Origin: Dimorphilus gyrociliatus
Lineage: Eukaryota; Annelida; Polychaeta; Dinophilidae
Direction: 5' to 3'
Assembly: GCA_904063045.1 (NCBI GenBank)
Contig: CAJFCJ010000003.1
Location: 1,612,001 to 1,676,000, forward strand
Length of the DNA stretch: 64,000 bases
Positions 1 to 14,232 of this stretch are shown here, piece after piece. Made by a program: the position numbers and the translations under genes. How positions within the stretch are numbered: position 1 is the first letter of the stretch; the number at the start of each line of letters is the position of its first letter. The notes under the pieces are model-generated. The model worked only from the letters and a program-made list of their open reading frames with translations, was not told the DNA's origin and did not search any database.

Positions 1-2
1 AA

Positions 3-3000
3 CCTAAAGAAGTTAGCGATGTATTAGGCAATCGTGCCAATGAAGACAGTAATATAACATGGTCTGAATTGCCTAAAGGAAAATCATATAAACAAAACGA
101 AACAAAGTTTGAAGATAAAGGTCTTCAGCCTTACTTTAATCTTGTAAATTCCTTCTTGAAAACTACTCAGCCGAAAACTCCGCTTCACGGTATACTCTTG
201 ATTTTTTTCTATTCAATCTAAGTTTAATTAAATTAACGCTAAAATTAACAGAGATACTTGATTATACGGAGGGTAACTCATTGGACATTCAAAATGTCAT
301 AAAGGAATATGGAGTAGGCATTATTATTTGTGGGAGTCTTGGTATTTTATTTGTAATATTTATGCCCATTATTGGACTATGTTTTTGTTGCTGTCGCTTA
401 TGTGGAAATTGCGGGGGTAAACGTATTCAAAATAAAGGATCTTATGATAGAGTAAAAGTGATAATATTTTCGGCCTTACTGGTTATATTCACAGCCTTTA
501 TCGGGTGCGTATAGTAAATAAATCTTTCATAGTTTCTTTTTGAAGATGAGATATAAACAATTACATATTACTCACTTTTCTTATATATATTATTATAACT
601 ATTGTAGAACTAGTGCAGCTTGTGTGATAGCAACTAGCGAGTATACAACAGATGCCATAAATAGTTTATATAATATTATATCCAATGATTATGATGACTT
701 GAACACTTTTTTGGAGAATGTAGTTGATGAGACTAATCACGCTACAAAGAGAAGCTTTGATTTTGCTGGCACAGTTATAAATAGGGATTTAGATAGTAAG
801 CTATTAAAAGAAAACATAATAAATGATTAGACTAACAATTAACAAAATGATATTTTAGATGTTGGCTATCTCATGGGAATTCCTCTACGAAACCATCTTG
901 GTAGTTCTTCAGGAGCAAATGTTGATAATAGCATTAATAACATAAAAAATCTCGATCCAAGTATATTCTGATCATATTTTCAAAAACTTTTAATTAACTT
1001 ACTTTAAATAATCTAGGAGTCGATGAACTGGAGAAGCAGATGAGTACTATTAAAAATAACACCGATAGCATAAAGCCTGACGGTACGAATTTAGAAGCCA
1101 GTTTATTGGATATGCGAAACAAAATAGCCGCTACTAAAGCTCAGACAGGAGCTTGTTTAACCTCTTGCCAAGCCCTAGACCAAACTCTACTTACTATGGA
1201 AGTTGATTACAACCTAGTAATGATTTTTCTTTTACCTACATTGTCCTTTTACTTCTGTTTAATGAATTGTGCTCGTGTGTATTTTTTAGCTACCCGATAT
1301 AACTACAGATTTGATTGCTATAAGAGCTGTTCAGGCTCAAGACATTGCGAAAAAAGCAGATCAGGTAGTATAATATTGTTAACAGCTTACTATTATATCA
1401 ATAGCATTATGATTATTTAATTAAGTTTGTGAATATATAACGTTTGTCTTACATTTAGGGTAAAACACAATTTGATTTGATACCTTATCGAGTGATAAAT
1501 GAATCGCTACCTACTTTACTCAGTAAATTATATTATTTCATATTGTTTTATTCCCAGACTAAGCAAATTTTCTTTTGGACAGGTGTAAAAAATCAACTAA
1601 GTAATTTTAGTAAAATTTTAACGGATCTGCTTGAAAATATCAATAAACTCCCCCAGGACGTAAGAATCTCATTTGATACTTTTTCCCTAAAAAGAACTCA
1701 AATAAACTCAAATACTTACATTTATTTTTCAATCTAGGCTTCTGAAAATCTAGATGATTCAAAGAAAGACGTTTTGAAATATCTTGATTACGCAAAGGAT
1801 TACAATCCTTATAGAAGATATGTTGGCTTTGGCTTTGGGGGAATAATAGCCTTAATAGGGTGTTTGATTTTGTTCGGACTTTTATGTGGTTTACTTGGGT
1901 ACAATCATAAAACTTCGCCCGTGGATAGAAGCTCTTTAAGTAATCATGGAGGAAATACGCTCATTTCGTAAGAAATATTTTTTTTAGAGACACTGATCAC
2001 ACTAACGTCTTAATCCCCAATAACTTTAGTTCAACGGCCTTTATATTCATTTTTACTCCTCTTTTTATGCTTATTACAACAATACTTTATTTGATTGCTG
2101 GAGCTATGACTCAGAGAATTGTGTGCGACGTTTTCACGGATTCGGAAATGACTGGAATTAAAGTACTCCTTGATGGTCCCAGGAGCATATTTGGTAAAAA
2201 CAAATATTACTTAGGCGAAATGTTTCTCCAGAACGATACAGTCCCTTTAACCTTCTCCGGTGTTCTAAGGTAACAACATATTTTGAAATTCTTATTGTCT
2301 GGTCACAAATTAAGTTAATAGCTTAATTAGTATTATAATTCACATGACCATGTTCTATTAGTATATTCTGCTTAGTAATCTCGAACATCTGAAGGTGATC
2401 AATTTAATTATAAAGAAATGCCTCCAGACTATCGATTCAGACGTCTTTTTGTCTTTACTATTTTTTGTAATCAATATTTTTAAATCATTCGTGTTTAAAC
2501 GAATCTATAACAGACATAATTGAATGAAGAGGGAAAGTGTTAGGAAAAATAAGAAATTTAATATTGAGAATCAAATAAGTTTCTTTTTCAGCGACTGCAA
2601 ATTAAATACGGCGGCCTTCACGGCCTTAAAACTCGATAGGAAATTTGATTTGGATACGGCTTCCGATTACAAGAAAGTAATTTATTCAATTTCTTTTCCG
2701 TAAATAAAAATAACCATACTTTTAAAACAAAATAAAACTTGTACAAGTATACAACTACGACAACAATTCACACACTATACCGTTATACAGTCAATCGACA
2801 TCGAGGGAGAAATTAATAAGATGCAAGTTGATTTAAGTAATATTGAAATTATGAATCAGGAAATGGAAGATCTATTAAATGCTTTTCACGATTCCCTTAA
2901 TATCAATTATAATGGATATATAAATGAGGTTTGTACTTTAATCTAATAGCACCTTCTTTGATGTTTCGAGTGCAACTGTCTCCTTTCTATTTCAGCTCTC

Positions 3001-4375
3001 AAAATCGACGACAAGAACTGATCTAGGGACATTTGCCACTCAAATGGAAAATTCAGCTAATGACGGTCAAACTATAAATCCAGCTAAAGTAGAAAGAAAT
3101 TTAGATAAAAAGAAAATACTTAAATCACCTAATCAATAAGATCTCTTTTTTTCTTTTTAGGACGAACTGTTAGCCTATGCTACCCAATTAAAAGCAATTT
3201 ACAACACTGGAACCTATGCAACGGCATATAATAATCAAAATCAATTATTGAGAGACGTCGTTCAGCTGCAAACTGATAAAACGAAAACTCAAGCTGATAT
3301 TAAAACAGCAATAAATACAGCAAAAGCCAGCAATAATTATTTTCCAACTCAATCAGACACCGACGTTAAAAATGTAGGGAGCGTGTATATTTCACGATTT
3401 AACAATTAATTTAATACGAAGAATTAATTTGCCTAGGCGGCCTCCAACTACGGTAAAAGAATTGTTCATCCTGCCGATCAATATAAAAAGCAAGCAGTGT
3501 ATTCTGTAAGTGGTTTGTTAAGCAAAACAATTGGTCAATTAGATCTTTTTTATCTAGATGAGAACTGATGTGGGAAGGTGTTCTACTATATATAACGTCT
3601 GGGACAGCCTTTTTAATATTGGATTATGTCACTACTTTACTTATTCAGTGGTGAGAAAATCTTGCATTAAACTATAATTTATATCCTTTGCAGCGGCGTT
3701 TATATAAAAATTCATCGTCTTTACAGAATGGTTTCTGGTTTGGCATAGGATGGGCTATATTTTTTATGATTCCAAGTGTAATTTTTGGCGTTAAGTTAGC
3801 AAAACATTTCCGTAAAATGCGTTTCGAAAATATTCATTCTCAACCGAATACAAACCAGAGGTTAGTTACTAAAATATTACCTTTTATTGTAAAAGCCTTT
3901 TCGTGTTGTATTGTTTTTGTTTAGTTGGGAAACAAAAACAAAAAGGAAATGTCGACCACGTTACTTTTCTTTCATTCTTTAAAAATTTATACAATAAATG
4001 TCATGAATATTTTATATTCACTTTTTTCTAGCTTACCGATGCAAAATGATCATATACCTACTCAAAACAACAAAGGACCACCATTTAAAAACAAAGTATC
4101 TCACACAGGTAGAAAAAAATTCTGTTACCAATGAATAAACCTTTAAACCTTTTTGCTTTTCTAGATGGTCCGGTCCCAGAGGCTCCATCACAGCAAGAAT
4201 TGTATCCTAATTTAAAGTAACTATGATTTATATATTTATTGTCTCTGATTAATTAAAATGAAGTCTTGAAACGTGTAAATTGGAGATTTATAAATTACTG
4301 ATTTATGAAATTAGGTTTAAAAGCTACAAGATGCCAGCGCCAAAGCCACTTGCTCGTGAAGACGAATGGTATTGA
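3..4375 (+). CDS. Prominin (CD133-like) pentaspan membrane glycoprotein, 5' end missing
   Basis: Prominins are five-pass cholesterol-binding glycoproteins of plasma-membrane protrusions. About 20 short exons are visible, among them 3-189, 252-504, 608-795, 1739-1970, about 2035-2271, 3694-3859 and a last exon 4315-4375 ending in TGA. Hallmarks in order: a membrane segment followed by a cysteine-rich cytoplasmic loop CCCRLCGNCGG (about 390-420); a second membrane segment (about 450-505); a large extracellular loop; a third segment at 1830-1900 followed by GYNHKTSP; a fourth at about 2050-2110; a second extracellular loop; and a fifth, FWFGIGWAIFF...VKLAKHFRKM, at 3730-3830. The cytoplasmic tail is about 70 residues and ends in KPLAREDEWY. 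The last exon joins in phase if the donor is the GTAACT just inside an apparent in-frame stop at 4218. The N-terminus lies left of the window. Internal exon edges are approximate; the family call is firm. Confidence 0.93.
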
Positions 4376-4960
4376 GTGGAGATATTCAACTAATATTGGC
4401 TATTTTCTGACTCTAACAAAAATATTTTTCTGCAGACTTATAATTATAAATCAATATTAACAGACTAATAATATATTTCGTTCGATTTCTACTAATTACT
4501 CAGCTACATGATGTTTTTCTCGTCATTTGCATTCTTATACCCCATATTAATCATCTAAATGTACCCTTTTTATCCGACAGGTTTTGAACGAAGAAAGAGA
4601 GTTTATATTTCCATAGACACCAGAAATGATATAGAAAAATTTTTCTATTAGTTCTCAATTTGTTTTTTTTTGTCTCAGTTAAGCACTTGAATAATTGAAT
4701 ATTGCTTGAATAAATAAAGCGATTAATAAATATTCATTAAAAATTATATATTCATATAATTCAATTTCACACAAATTTTCCATGTAGCAATAAAAACAAA
4801 GCGACAAAAATTTCTGTCGCCTCAAAGATGATTACAAAATTACAAAAAGTCTCTTAATATGCCACTTTTTATCAGTCAGAATTTAAAAGAAAATTCCACA
4901 AAGAAGTTATACAAGGTAAAAAAAGAAAATAATTAAATATTTTCTAAGACATAATAAGAT

Positions 4961-5588
4961 TTATAATTCGGTGACACCTTTATATATGCTATTCTCATTC
5001 CCAAGTGGTATAGTTATCTCTGTAATAGTATTATTCTTAGCGTCTAAAATTGGGTATCTGACAAATTTTTCTTGTTGTTCATTTATATGTATTGGTAACT
5101 CGATTGTCACTTCAGCCGCATCAACACTATCGTAAATTTGTAATAGTGATCTATGCATCGATCTGAAAATTTAACGAGAAATCATTGTTAGAATTTTTCA
5201 ATTTTGCAATCAAATATATTTCTTTTATGCAAATTTCTTTATACCTAAAATTAGGTAGATTTCGGTGGCCTGCTTCGAAGCTGGACCGAGCCGTTACGGT
5301 AGAGAGTCGGTTTACATGTTTCTTAGAACTTCTATATATACCCCGGGAAGTTCTCTTCTTTCTCTTTAGACACTGCCCCCTTAACAAACCGCAAACTATA
5401 CTGAACAGTAATATAGCAACTGCAATACCAGCCCCGACTGTAATTACAATTAATAAATTGTTAGGAGGCTGATCCGGTTTCTTTGGTTTCACTTCTGCTG
5501 TTGTCTCCAATTTCTCTTCTGTCCCGGAACTCTCAATCATTCTAGTTGTATTGCTATTAAAAAGTATTACAAGGCTGTCTAAATCCAA
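4961..5588 (-). CDS. Single-pass membrane protein, 3' exons only; family not recognised
   Basis: Two exons can be read on the minus strand. The upstream one runs from an acceptor near 5580 down to a donor just below 5254. The last one covers about 5162-4961 and ends VTEL-stop. They join in phase over a 90-bp intron. The protein has a short Thr/Glu/Pro-rich extracellular stretch, one hydrophobic segment (LLIVITVGAGIAVAILLFSI), a basic stop-transfer run (LKRKKR), and a cytoplasmic tail of about 110 residues. No start codon or signal peptide is visible in the first exon, so at least one upstream exon is missing; it may lie in the spacer above 5600. The topology is clear and the function unknown. 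Confidence 0.55.
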
Positions 5589-5599
5589 GATTCAATAAT

Positions 5600-8500
5600 A
5601 CGTATATTTCTTAGCTAACATATTCACATAATTTATCTACCAAGGTTAAAGAATAGATTTCGTAACAAGCTTTAGACATTTTAGGGCTGCATTTAATCAG
5701 AAAATATCAAGGTAACATCACTCAATAACTGTTAAGAAACAAACTATTTAACGTGAATGAAAGCAGTTATAATGCCATCTACAGGTGAAATTCAATTTGC
5801 ATAGTAATATAGTAATTTTTAGTAGTAATTACTTAATTATTAAGACCTTTAAAGGTGACTATTAAAACTGTTTAAAAACTAACCTTTTCTCATTTGCGTC
5901 TTTAGAGCTGTTTTTATATAAATATTAACTTAAGTAATATAATCATTTGACAGAGCACAATCATTAAAAAAAATAGATTTTTATTAAACCTCAACACGAT
6001 GAACAATCTGCCTAAGAAAATTGAAATCCAAAAAACTTGTTGAAACATCTTCAATATTGAAATTTTTACTAAAAAAGAAAAAGATATCAGCAAAATTCGC
6101 AGTTTATCATAATTCTTTTTGTCAGCTACAATAAAATTCCAATTACTGATTACAGTTACTCATTAGAAAAAGGAGTAACCTACAAAACTACTCAATTAAT
6201 AGTATTACATATCTTAAGTAAATTGCATATGAATATTAAAAATTAAATATAAACTCTTCCCTTACATAAATAATATACAATGTTATATTGTATAATTGTT
6301 TGCAATATTTGATTACAAATTTTCTATATTTTTCAATTCCAGTGTCAAATGGAACTACAATCGTCTGCCAAAAAAAAAGTTAGAGGGATAAAAGAGTTAG
6401 CAGATCGGAAAGTTATTCATTCATCAAATCTCTTTAGGATTTATTGTACGGTCTCATCAATGCCCGAGTTGCTACATCTAAAGCAGTTGATTTTCATCTG
6501 GATAACTGATGTAATTTAAAAAGAAAGGGTATTTTGAAGGCCACTTTTATGGTCCCTTGAAATAACCGTCAATCAGAATATCGAGGCATGATATAATACA
6601 TTAAAAGAAAAGAGTTAGGAAAAAATCAATAGAAAATAGAAAAATAAGTCTCTCCCCCGTATCTTATCTGACGTAAAATTTCAACGGGCGATCTTTTGTG
6701 TAATCTTTCTAATCCAAAAAACTACCATAAATCCTTGCACTCCCCCTTTTCTAGCGAAGGTTAAAGTTTTGCGACTTTATTTATGGATAAATAGAATGCA
6801 AGATATATATACAGTACCAAAAAACAATTTCAAAATATAATAAATGTTACAGTCAAATTTTGTATCATTATGTGTAAACAATAATTTTTCGATGGAGAAG
6901 AGCTGTCGTATAATTTTAGAATAATTTCTGTATAATTTTCTTTATAACGTTCGTTGATGATGATAACTAAGAATTATGTTTAATGTGTATTCCTTTACTC
7001 CACCGAAATTTTATCTGGGATTGTGTAGTCGTAATATGACTTTTAAAGGGTCTAATTAGTTAAGGAAAAAATAAAATATCTTTCGAATTAGTGTTTCTCT
7101 GATATTCAATACTCATTGGAGATTTATATAAAGATGAAAAAGACATTTAATTTAAGATCTATACATTGGAAATCTGACAAAAAATTTATCTTTCAGATTC
7201 TTATTTGACTAAACAATAATAAAGTAGTTTATTGATTATAACCTTTATTATCTATTGATTTTGTAAATTAACAGTCTTCTTTCGTCTCAGATATTGCTAT
7301 ATCTTCATATCAAAGAGTGTCTCTCTCTCTTTCCTTCCCCCTCCCCTTCCAACCTCCTCTCCCCCTAGAGTTATTTATTCTTTTTAGTACTGATGAGATA
7401 GCTAGATGTGAATTCCCATACAAGTCTTCAAAGAATTTTAATTATCTTAAACGTCTCACTATATCAAAATATCCACTAAACTTTTCACTGTTAAAACAAT
7501 CATTTTATCCAGAACATGTCCTGTACAGCTTAATAGTTGACAATAAAATCTCTGTTATCTAAATGGCAAGAAGGAAGATAATAGTTTTAAACAGGCTTAC
7601 ATTTTGTAGTTTTATCCATATGACAACGGAAGTTTCCTTTAGAGATAACTATTTATAACAAGGCCTTTCAAGTCCTTTAATTATTGGCTATAATTTATTG
7701 CATTATAAGTTGAATTTCATTCAACTATTCCATCAATTGCAATTATTATTTCTATACTCATCATCAAAGTCTCTGTATTTAGTAGTAATACTCTGTAAAA
7801 TAGATTTAAACGAAGCAGGGGATAAATTCCGGTCTTCCAAGATTTTGGAGCTATTTTGCAAAATAAGTGAGTTCTTTGAAATAAATCAAGTTTCAATCCT
7901 GCCAATATATTTATAATGATTTAAATAAGTCAAAGAATTAACTTTAGCCTTCTGATTTATCTACAAAGAACATTTATCGACTTAAAATTGGCTTCGATAC
8001 AGATTTATATATTTAATAAATACAAATGATTTCTCAGATTAATCCTAAGCTAGCTTTGATCTCTCTTAATCAAATCGAACAATGTACTGACATGGAAAAG
8101 CAATATCTATCTAAGCTGAATACGAAGCACCGCTTAAATCCATTTTTAGCTAAAGTAAAAGTTTAGTACTAATAAATGATGTTCGAATTGAGGCATGTAA
8201 TCCGATAATCGGTTCAAAAGAAGAGAAGACGATTTCTTAAGCTTCAAAATGAGCCAATATCCAGGTATAGCTCGTACTAATATTGAAGTCTTGATTAAAT
8301 TCAGTTTGTATTACTGAAAAACTTTGCTCTGATCAAGCAAAAAGTCATCAGTTTACGGATGATTGAATGAGAATATGTTATTAAACTGCTTATTGAGTCA
8401 ATTATTTTTTAAATTTATCAGTTAGCATATAGCAGAAGGATATATCTTTTACACCTAAAGATCCTAAATTTAATAAACAGTCTTATAACAAAGACAAAAA

Positions 8501-9626
8501 TGAATTCAATCTCCTAACATGAAAAAATATTAGATAGCTTTGAATTCTTTGAAGTTAGTATTAAAGCGTTATTCAGTTTACTTTCATAAAATCTACAGAA
8601 AGTAGATGTAAAAGAAATCATCTCAGCATAGTCATATAACGATCATTTACAGGCATTCCAAATGAGATCAAATCTCTTATCTATTTTATCGAACAGCATT
8701 CCCTTAAAAATAAGGGAAACAATTAATAAGCAATTTCATATTTTCTCTTTGCATATGTTTTACATATATTGTATACAGTGGCGAACAATCTTTGTATGAA
8801 GATCGCAGCTTTAAGATTTTGAATATTATTGAACTGCTTGCTATCTTTGCAGTGTAAAAGTCTTGCTATGACTTCCCAGGAGACTCTCTGACTATGTTAA
8901 AGTCTTAACATTTTGTTCAATTATATAGATTTTCTCTTCTTTATCTTATGGTTTGTTGAATAAGGCTCTTTCCGCAAGTTTCTTTACTTTCTACCCTCAC
9001 TTTTTAAAATATTTTTGATAATTTTATTTAGAGCCTGACAGTGACAGAAATTCTTTAATTTTTTTTTGCAGAAATCTTGTTCTGCACAGCATCAAAAATT
9101 TTTTGCTGTCGATTTTTTTCTGCGCAATTTATTATCATTTCCTTATAATTATTTGGAATTTATAATAAATTTGAAATTTTGTATCATTATTTCCTTTGAT
9201 TTACAATGCTCTCTCTCTGCAACAGTCTCTTCAACTGTCATATTTTTTCCCATTACCATTTCACACTTGTTTATGAACTAGATAGAATATTTGATTAGTA
9301 CTGTTAATTATTCGCCTATTTCTTATATTTTTAATAATAGAAAAGCATCGTTAAGTGAGAAAAAGATGATGTAAACAGAATTGCCTTTATATTTGTATAC
9401 AAAGAAAGAGTTTGATGGGGATTCGACAAGTACACAGGACTTGAAAGAATTTCTTCTAGCCTACAGTAAACTAATGATCCATAATAGAATCTAGGGGTCT
9501 AAAATTTTTCTCGTTAATGTCAGAGAAATAATATTAAAGACAAAAGTATACAGAATTTTTTCTGGCACAGAGAATTCTTAACATACTGTATTTCATATTA
9601 TGTATTAATAGCATATCATTAACACT
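5600..9626. other. 4-kb AT-rich spacer, no supported gene
   Basis: Mostly AT-rich sequence with frequent stops in all frames. A pyrimidine tract sits at 7321-7368. Short open stretches at 6352-6520 and 8027-8370 are within what chance gives at this base composition and show no recognisable motif. Upstream exons of the membrane protein ending at 4961 could be hidden here. Confidence 0.5.
7321..7368 (+). repeat. Pyrimidine-rich low-complexity tract
   Basis: A CT-repeat grades into a mixed C/T tract, in sharp contrast to the AT-rich surroundings. No coding or structural role is visible. Confidence 0.8.
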
Positions 9627-10669
9627 TTATGATTTAGTCTTCGTAATTGAATAAAACTTTTCACCGTTATAATCGATGAAATCTATTACAGTATATTCTT
9701 TTGTGATCTTCACTGCTGTGAAGCCATTCGTATTCTTAAACATATTAGAAGTTATATTCCATTTTTTTAACTCTTCAAGATGTTCTGGTATTTGTACAGT
9801 TGGGAATTGACCTCCACCTCCGCTTCCGATATAGGTAACACTATCGAAGGATGGACCAGTTAAGTGCTGCAAGACATGATCATGACCAAAAATATAAAAG
9901 TCAACTTTATGTTCTATAAGGATTGGTCGAAGTTCATCTATTAAATCTTCATGATTCCCATGTAGGGCAGTGGAAAATATAGGATGGTGAGCAGCCACAA
10001 TGCTCCAGTCTGCATGACTATTAGCTAAGGTGGTGTTTAGAAAGTCCAATTGCTCTCCTTTGTTTGAAGTAAAGTACATGGACTCAGTGTCAACTACTAC
10101 AAACAATACTTCCAGAAATCCTACTTTTTTTGTAAAGGTATAAAAAAACTTTGGTATTTTCCATAAAGGCTCGACTTTGGAAAATTCCAGTTGATGTTTT
10201 CCGTTATCTAAATAATGATCATGATTACCCAATGAAATTTGCCATTCAACTCGTAAAGATGGATGTGGATTCAAGTACACCTAAATTGTATATAAAATTT
10301 TAGTTTCCAACACGCTTAGATTTTGAAGTATAAGATTTTTATCTACGTACTTGTCTCCATTTCCTATTGAATTGTTCATCGTCAACGCTATTGGCACCCA
10401 CAGGATAAAAATTATCTCCTAAAGTTAATATAAAATTAAGTCCAGTTTCATTTGCCCACTCAGCCATTTTATTCGCCACTCTCTCTTGATAATCAACTTC
10501 ATCCGGTACCTTATCCGTTCCCCAATCTCCAAGAGCAATAAAATTTAATGCTTCCGGATCTTTTATACTCGAAGTGACATCCAAAAAGATTAAAACAGAC
10601 AATAACCTATAATAATTAAATTGAAATATTTATGAGTTTATAGAAGAGAGAAACTTACGGAAGAAGCAT
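9627..10669 (-). CDS. Tartrate-resistant (purple) acid phosphatase, copy A
   Basis: A secreted or lysosomal binuclear-metal phosphomonoesterase of the ACP5/type-5 family. Three exons: 10669-10659, 10606-10351 and 10280-9627, giving 306 residues. The ATG at 10669 is chosen because it splices in phase to give a hydrophobic signal peptide (MLLPLLSVLIFLDV). The five metallophosphatase blocks are present in order: GDWG, GDNFY, GNHDH, AHHP and GHDH. The length matches the family. Copy B lies 1.0 kb upstream in the same orientation with introns at the same two places, so the pair is a tandem duplication. Each gene has its own signal peptide and spacer, so they are probably transcribed separately. 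The family is certain; the physiological substrate cannot be told from sequence. Confidence 0.95.
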
Positions 10670-11677
10670 GTTTTAGAGCCAGTTACATAATTGTATTGTT
10701 TTTATTGCTTTAATATACTTTAATCACCTGTCAATTTCCATCGATATACACTGATGCTAACAAAGAGAGTAATAATAAAAGTCAACAGCTTTTATTATTC
10801 TGATATCTTAATATCTTTTAGTAACCCATTACATAACTATGTACTTGCTGTAAAATTAAAGACAAATAATATAAATAAGAATTCTACAAAAATGAGTTGT
10901 TGACAGTTATACATTGCAGTTAGTGTTGTACTTGGAATACAGACTATAACCCGTTAATAAAACGAGATGAATGTGCACAAGTGAAACTGAAAATTGAAGA
11001 CGTGGAATTTTTATCTCAAATTTCTAAATGTCCTAATTATTTAGAAAATTATATCAATAATTTCACAATATAATGATAAAAATAACGTGTACTAATTTCT
11101 ATACACCAAAATAATACTCAATTACGTGTTGAGAAAATTCAGAATGGGTAGATAGAAGAGAGAACTCTGACAAGCTGTTTAATAGAGTAGGAAATTCTAA
11201 AGTATTCACTTTGCTTTTAATAGTTTATTTGTATTATTTAGCATTAGCAAGAAGAAAAGCTAGTGTTATAAACTAAGCACTATAAATATGAGAATCTTCT
11301 TTAAAAAGTCAATTTTCTCACTAATTGTAATCCTAAACCCACCTCTCGTAAATAAGAGGCTAATAATATTGAAATGATAATCTCAAGTTTGTTAAAAACT
11401 TCCTTAAGACTGTAATCTATACGCATATAAAGAATATGCGTGCTCTGGTGAAAAGAAGAATCATCGTCAGGTTGCATAAATTATAAAATGATTCGAAACA
11501 GCTCTCACAAAATTTTCAAACTTCGAAAAGAATATTGAAATTGAATAAGAACTTTATACAGAAGAGAATCTTTTCATAAGAAAAATATTGCCTATCACAA
11601 ACGTAAAATAGAACTCGTTTATCTAAATTCAATGAAAAGTTCTTCTCAGAATGATAAGATATGAGAATATTTTAAAA

Positions 11678-12735
11678 TTAGTTCTTATATTTAGTAAAAG
11701 AATAAAACATGGTACCCTCTAAATCGACGTATTCTACAGTTATGGAATTTTGTTTTACTTTAATTCCTGTAAAACCATTGATACTATTAAACATTTTTTG
11801 TGTAACATTCATGTCTTTTAAGTCTTCTACCGCAATCTCATTCTGTGGTCTCGCCGAGGCTCCTCCACCACCACTAATTACGTACTCGATAGAATCTCCT
11901 GGCGGTCCGTTAAGGTGTTGTAAATCATGCTCATGACCAGCTAAATAGAAGTCTACGTTGTGTTTAAGCAAAATTGGTCTTACGTCATCAATCATTCCGA
12001 AATCACTACCATGATGACCGGATGAATAAACAGGATGATGGGCGGCTACAATAACCCAGTCAGCTGAAGCTTGTTCTAGAGTTTCGTCTAACCACGATAC
12101 TTGCTCATTCAAAGTATCATTTACCAACCAATATAAACTATCGCTATCCACAACAACAAAAAAAACTGATGTATCACCAAACGTTTTGGTAAAAGTATAG
12201 TTAAAAGAAGGTAACTCCCAAAGGGGTTCTGTCTTTCCAAATTCAACTTGATAGTGACCAGTGAAGACTCTGTGGTCATGGTTCCCCAAAGATATTTTCC
12301 ACTCTACTCTTAGGGACGGGTATGGGTTTAAATAGACCTATTAAAAAAAAACTAGATTTCTTTCTAAAAGTTTCATTTGACTTACGTTTCTCCATTTTGT
12401 TTCAAATTGTTCATCATCAGCACTGAACACACCATCGGGATAGAAATTATCTCCCAAAGTTAAAACGAATTCAGCATTATTCTCCCGTGCCCAAACATCC
12501 ATCTGCCTGGCAACATCATCCTGTTTATTCGGTACGCCAGCGGTTCGTGTTCTTCCCCAATCACCAATTGTAATAAAATTAAAACCTTCTTCTGCTAAAA
12601 GTAGAGTTGCAAAAGTCAAAGTCGCAAAAAGAAACGAACTGTAGGAATAAAATAAAATAATTCTTTATGATTATTGTTGATAAATTATTTCTACTTGAGT
12701 TAAAAAGTATGATTCACTTACATAAGAGAGTTCAT
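11678..12735 (-). CDS. Tartrate-resistant (purple) acid phosphatase, copy B
   Basis: The tandem paralogue of the gene at 9627-10669. Exons 12735-12722, 12638-12386 and 12337-11678 give 308 residues. The signal peptide is MNSLISFLFATLTFATLLLA. Blocks GDWG, GDNFY, GNHDH and AHHP are intact. The last metal block reads GHEH instead of the usual GHDH, an Asp-to-Glu change between the two histidines expected to bind metal; copy A keeps Asp. Both histidines are still there, so the site is probably functional, perhaps with altered rate or pH response (inference). The intron positions match copy A exactly. Confidence 0.95.
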
Positions 12736-14232
12736 ACTTAAATTATGCTTAAGGTAAGGTTCTGGCTCTTAAATATCTCTTCTTTGTTTATATACTATAT
12801 TGAATGAACTATGTCATCTGATTAGTGATCTCAGATATGCAAAAAGTGACAAGCTATCAACATCTGCTATTTCCATATCTCTTAAAAAGATCACATGTTA
12901 AAGTGATATAGTTGTAATAATTATGACAAATTATTTAAATTTCACTGTTTCAAAAATTTAAACGTACCTCTTGCGGTTATTCTGCTTAAAACTAGGGAAG
13001 TAGAAATCTCGTTTAAAGCAAAAACAAAATCATAAACAATGAATAAGAATTTCTATATTTACTGAAAAAGCAAACAATTTATTATTAGCTGATAATGGCT
13101 TTACTCGAATTACTATATCTAGATACAGAAAATGTTTTAAAAGGCGGTTTATTCTTTACAAAACGGAATATGAAAATATATTTTGAAAAGTTAATGAATC
13201 TCTTTCAGTTCTTTAAAAATAAAAAAATTTGGATAGTAGAAGCTACGCTACCACCATCTAGTGGATTTTTAAAACAACCTGATATTTATTGCTTGTGAAC
13301 TAAAATTTTCCATAATGAAAGATCTTAGACTTCCGTAAAAGTAAAAGTAGCATGTCATAAATGTAAGATTCCTCCAGCAATATAATAGTAGACGACCGTA
13401 TTCCTGCTAAAGAGAATGCACAATTAAACGAAAATACACTATTTTATCTTTCGATGAAATTTTACCTATCTTTGAATTATATTGAAGCTCTCCTCTACCA
13501 TATTGAACTTTAAAGGCTTCTATTAGAAATATACTATCTATTTAAAATTCTTTTTGACAAAAAACCGAACGAAGCTTAAGCTCTGAAATGATATAAAAAG
13601 ACTGAGAAGAGAGATGAAAGGATTCGAACTGGCAAACAAGAATTATTTACTGGATTGCTTCCTAGACTGTAAGCATCATTTAAACAACAAAGAAATATTG
13701 CATCCGTTTATGAAAACTTAGAAATTTCCTTTAATATTAAAACTATTAGATTTTAAGCAATCAAGCAAATAAAAATTATCATCTGCTTGAACGAGTTTTA
13801 CCATAAACAAAATCACAACTACGATTTTTTATTGTCACGTAAACTAATACATGTTAACTTTTTGCTATTGTATGAATTAGATATCAGAATCCAAAAAATA
13901 TTTCTTGAAAGGTTAAGTCTTACACATCTTGTCTCACACTACAAAGCATATCTAGCCACTTCTTAAAGATAGAGCACTAAAATAAGTAATGGACCATATG
14001 AAAACTATACAATTAAATTAAAAACAACCCTTTATTGATTCTAAAATGAAGCACCGACGTAAACTTGGAAAAAGTAGTCAAATGCACTTATTCGTTATCT
14101 TTATTTAAGGAAGCCAGATGACTGATGCTAACCAACTTCTTTTAGCGAATTTCAAACGCTTATGTTGAGTATGTTCTAATCGTTAATAGTAGCTTATGCG
14201 AGATTTCTGTCACTTGCAGCTTCGACTCCGTC
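12736..14232. other. Spacer upstream of the homeobox gene
   Basis: AT-rich, with no gene recognised. A CTTGCAG at about 14213-14219, just before the homeobox ATG, would serve as a splice acceptor for a 5' untranslated exon; no matching donor was identified. A T-loop-like string near 13630 was checked and rejected as a tRNA. Confidence 0.5.

Noticed and set aside
6352-6520. 57-codon plus-strand frame, with an alternative minus-strand reading after a strong TTTTTGGCAG acceptor
   Set aside because: The two readings conflict; the spliced plus-strand version needs a 26-bp intron, far shorter than others here.
8027-8370. Chain of short open frames that could be a decayed gene or transposon
   Set aside because: Frame changes are needed every 40 codons and no known protein motif is visible.
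13615-13700. GATTCGAAC string resembling a tRNA T-loop on the minus strand
   Set aside because: The flanking bases do not pair as a T-stem, and no D-arm or acceptor stem can be drawn.
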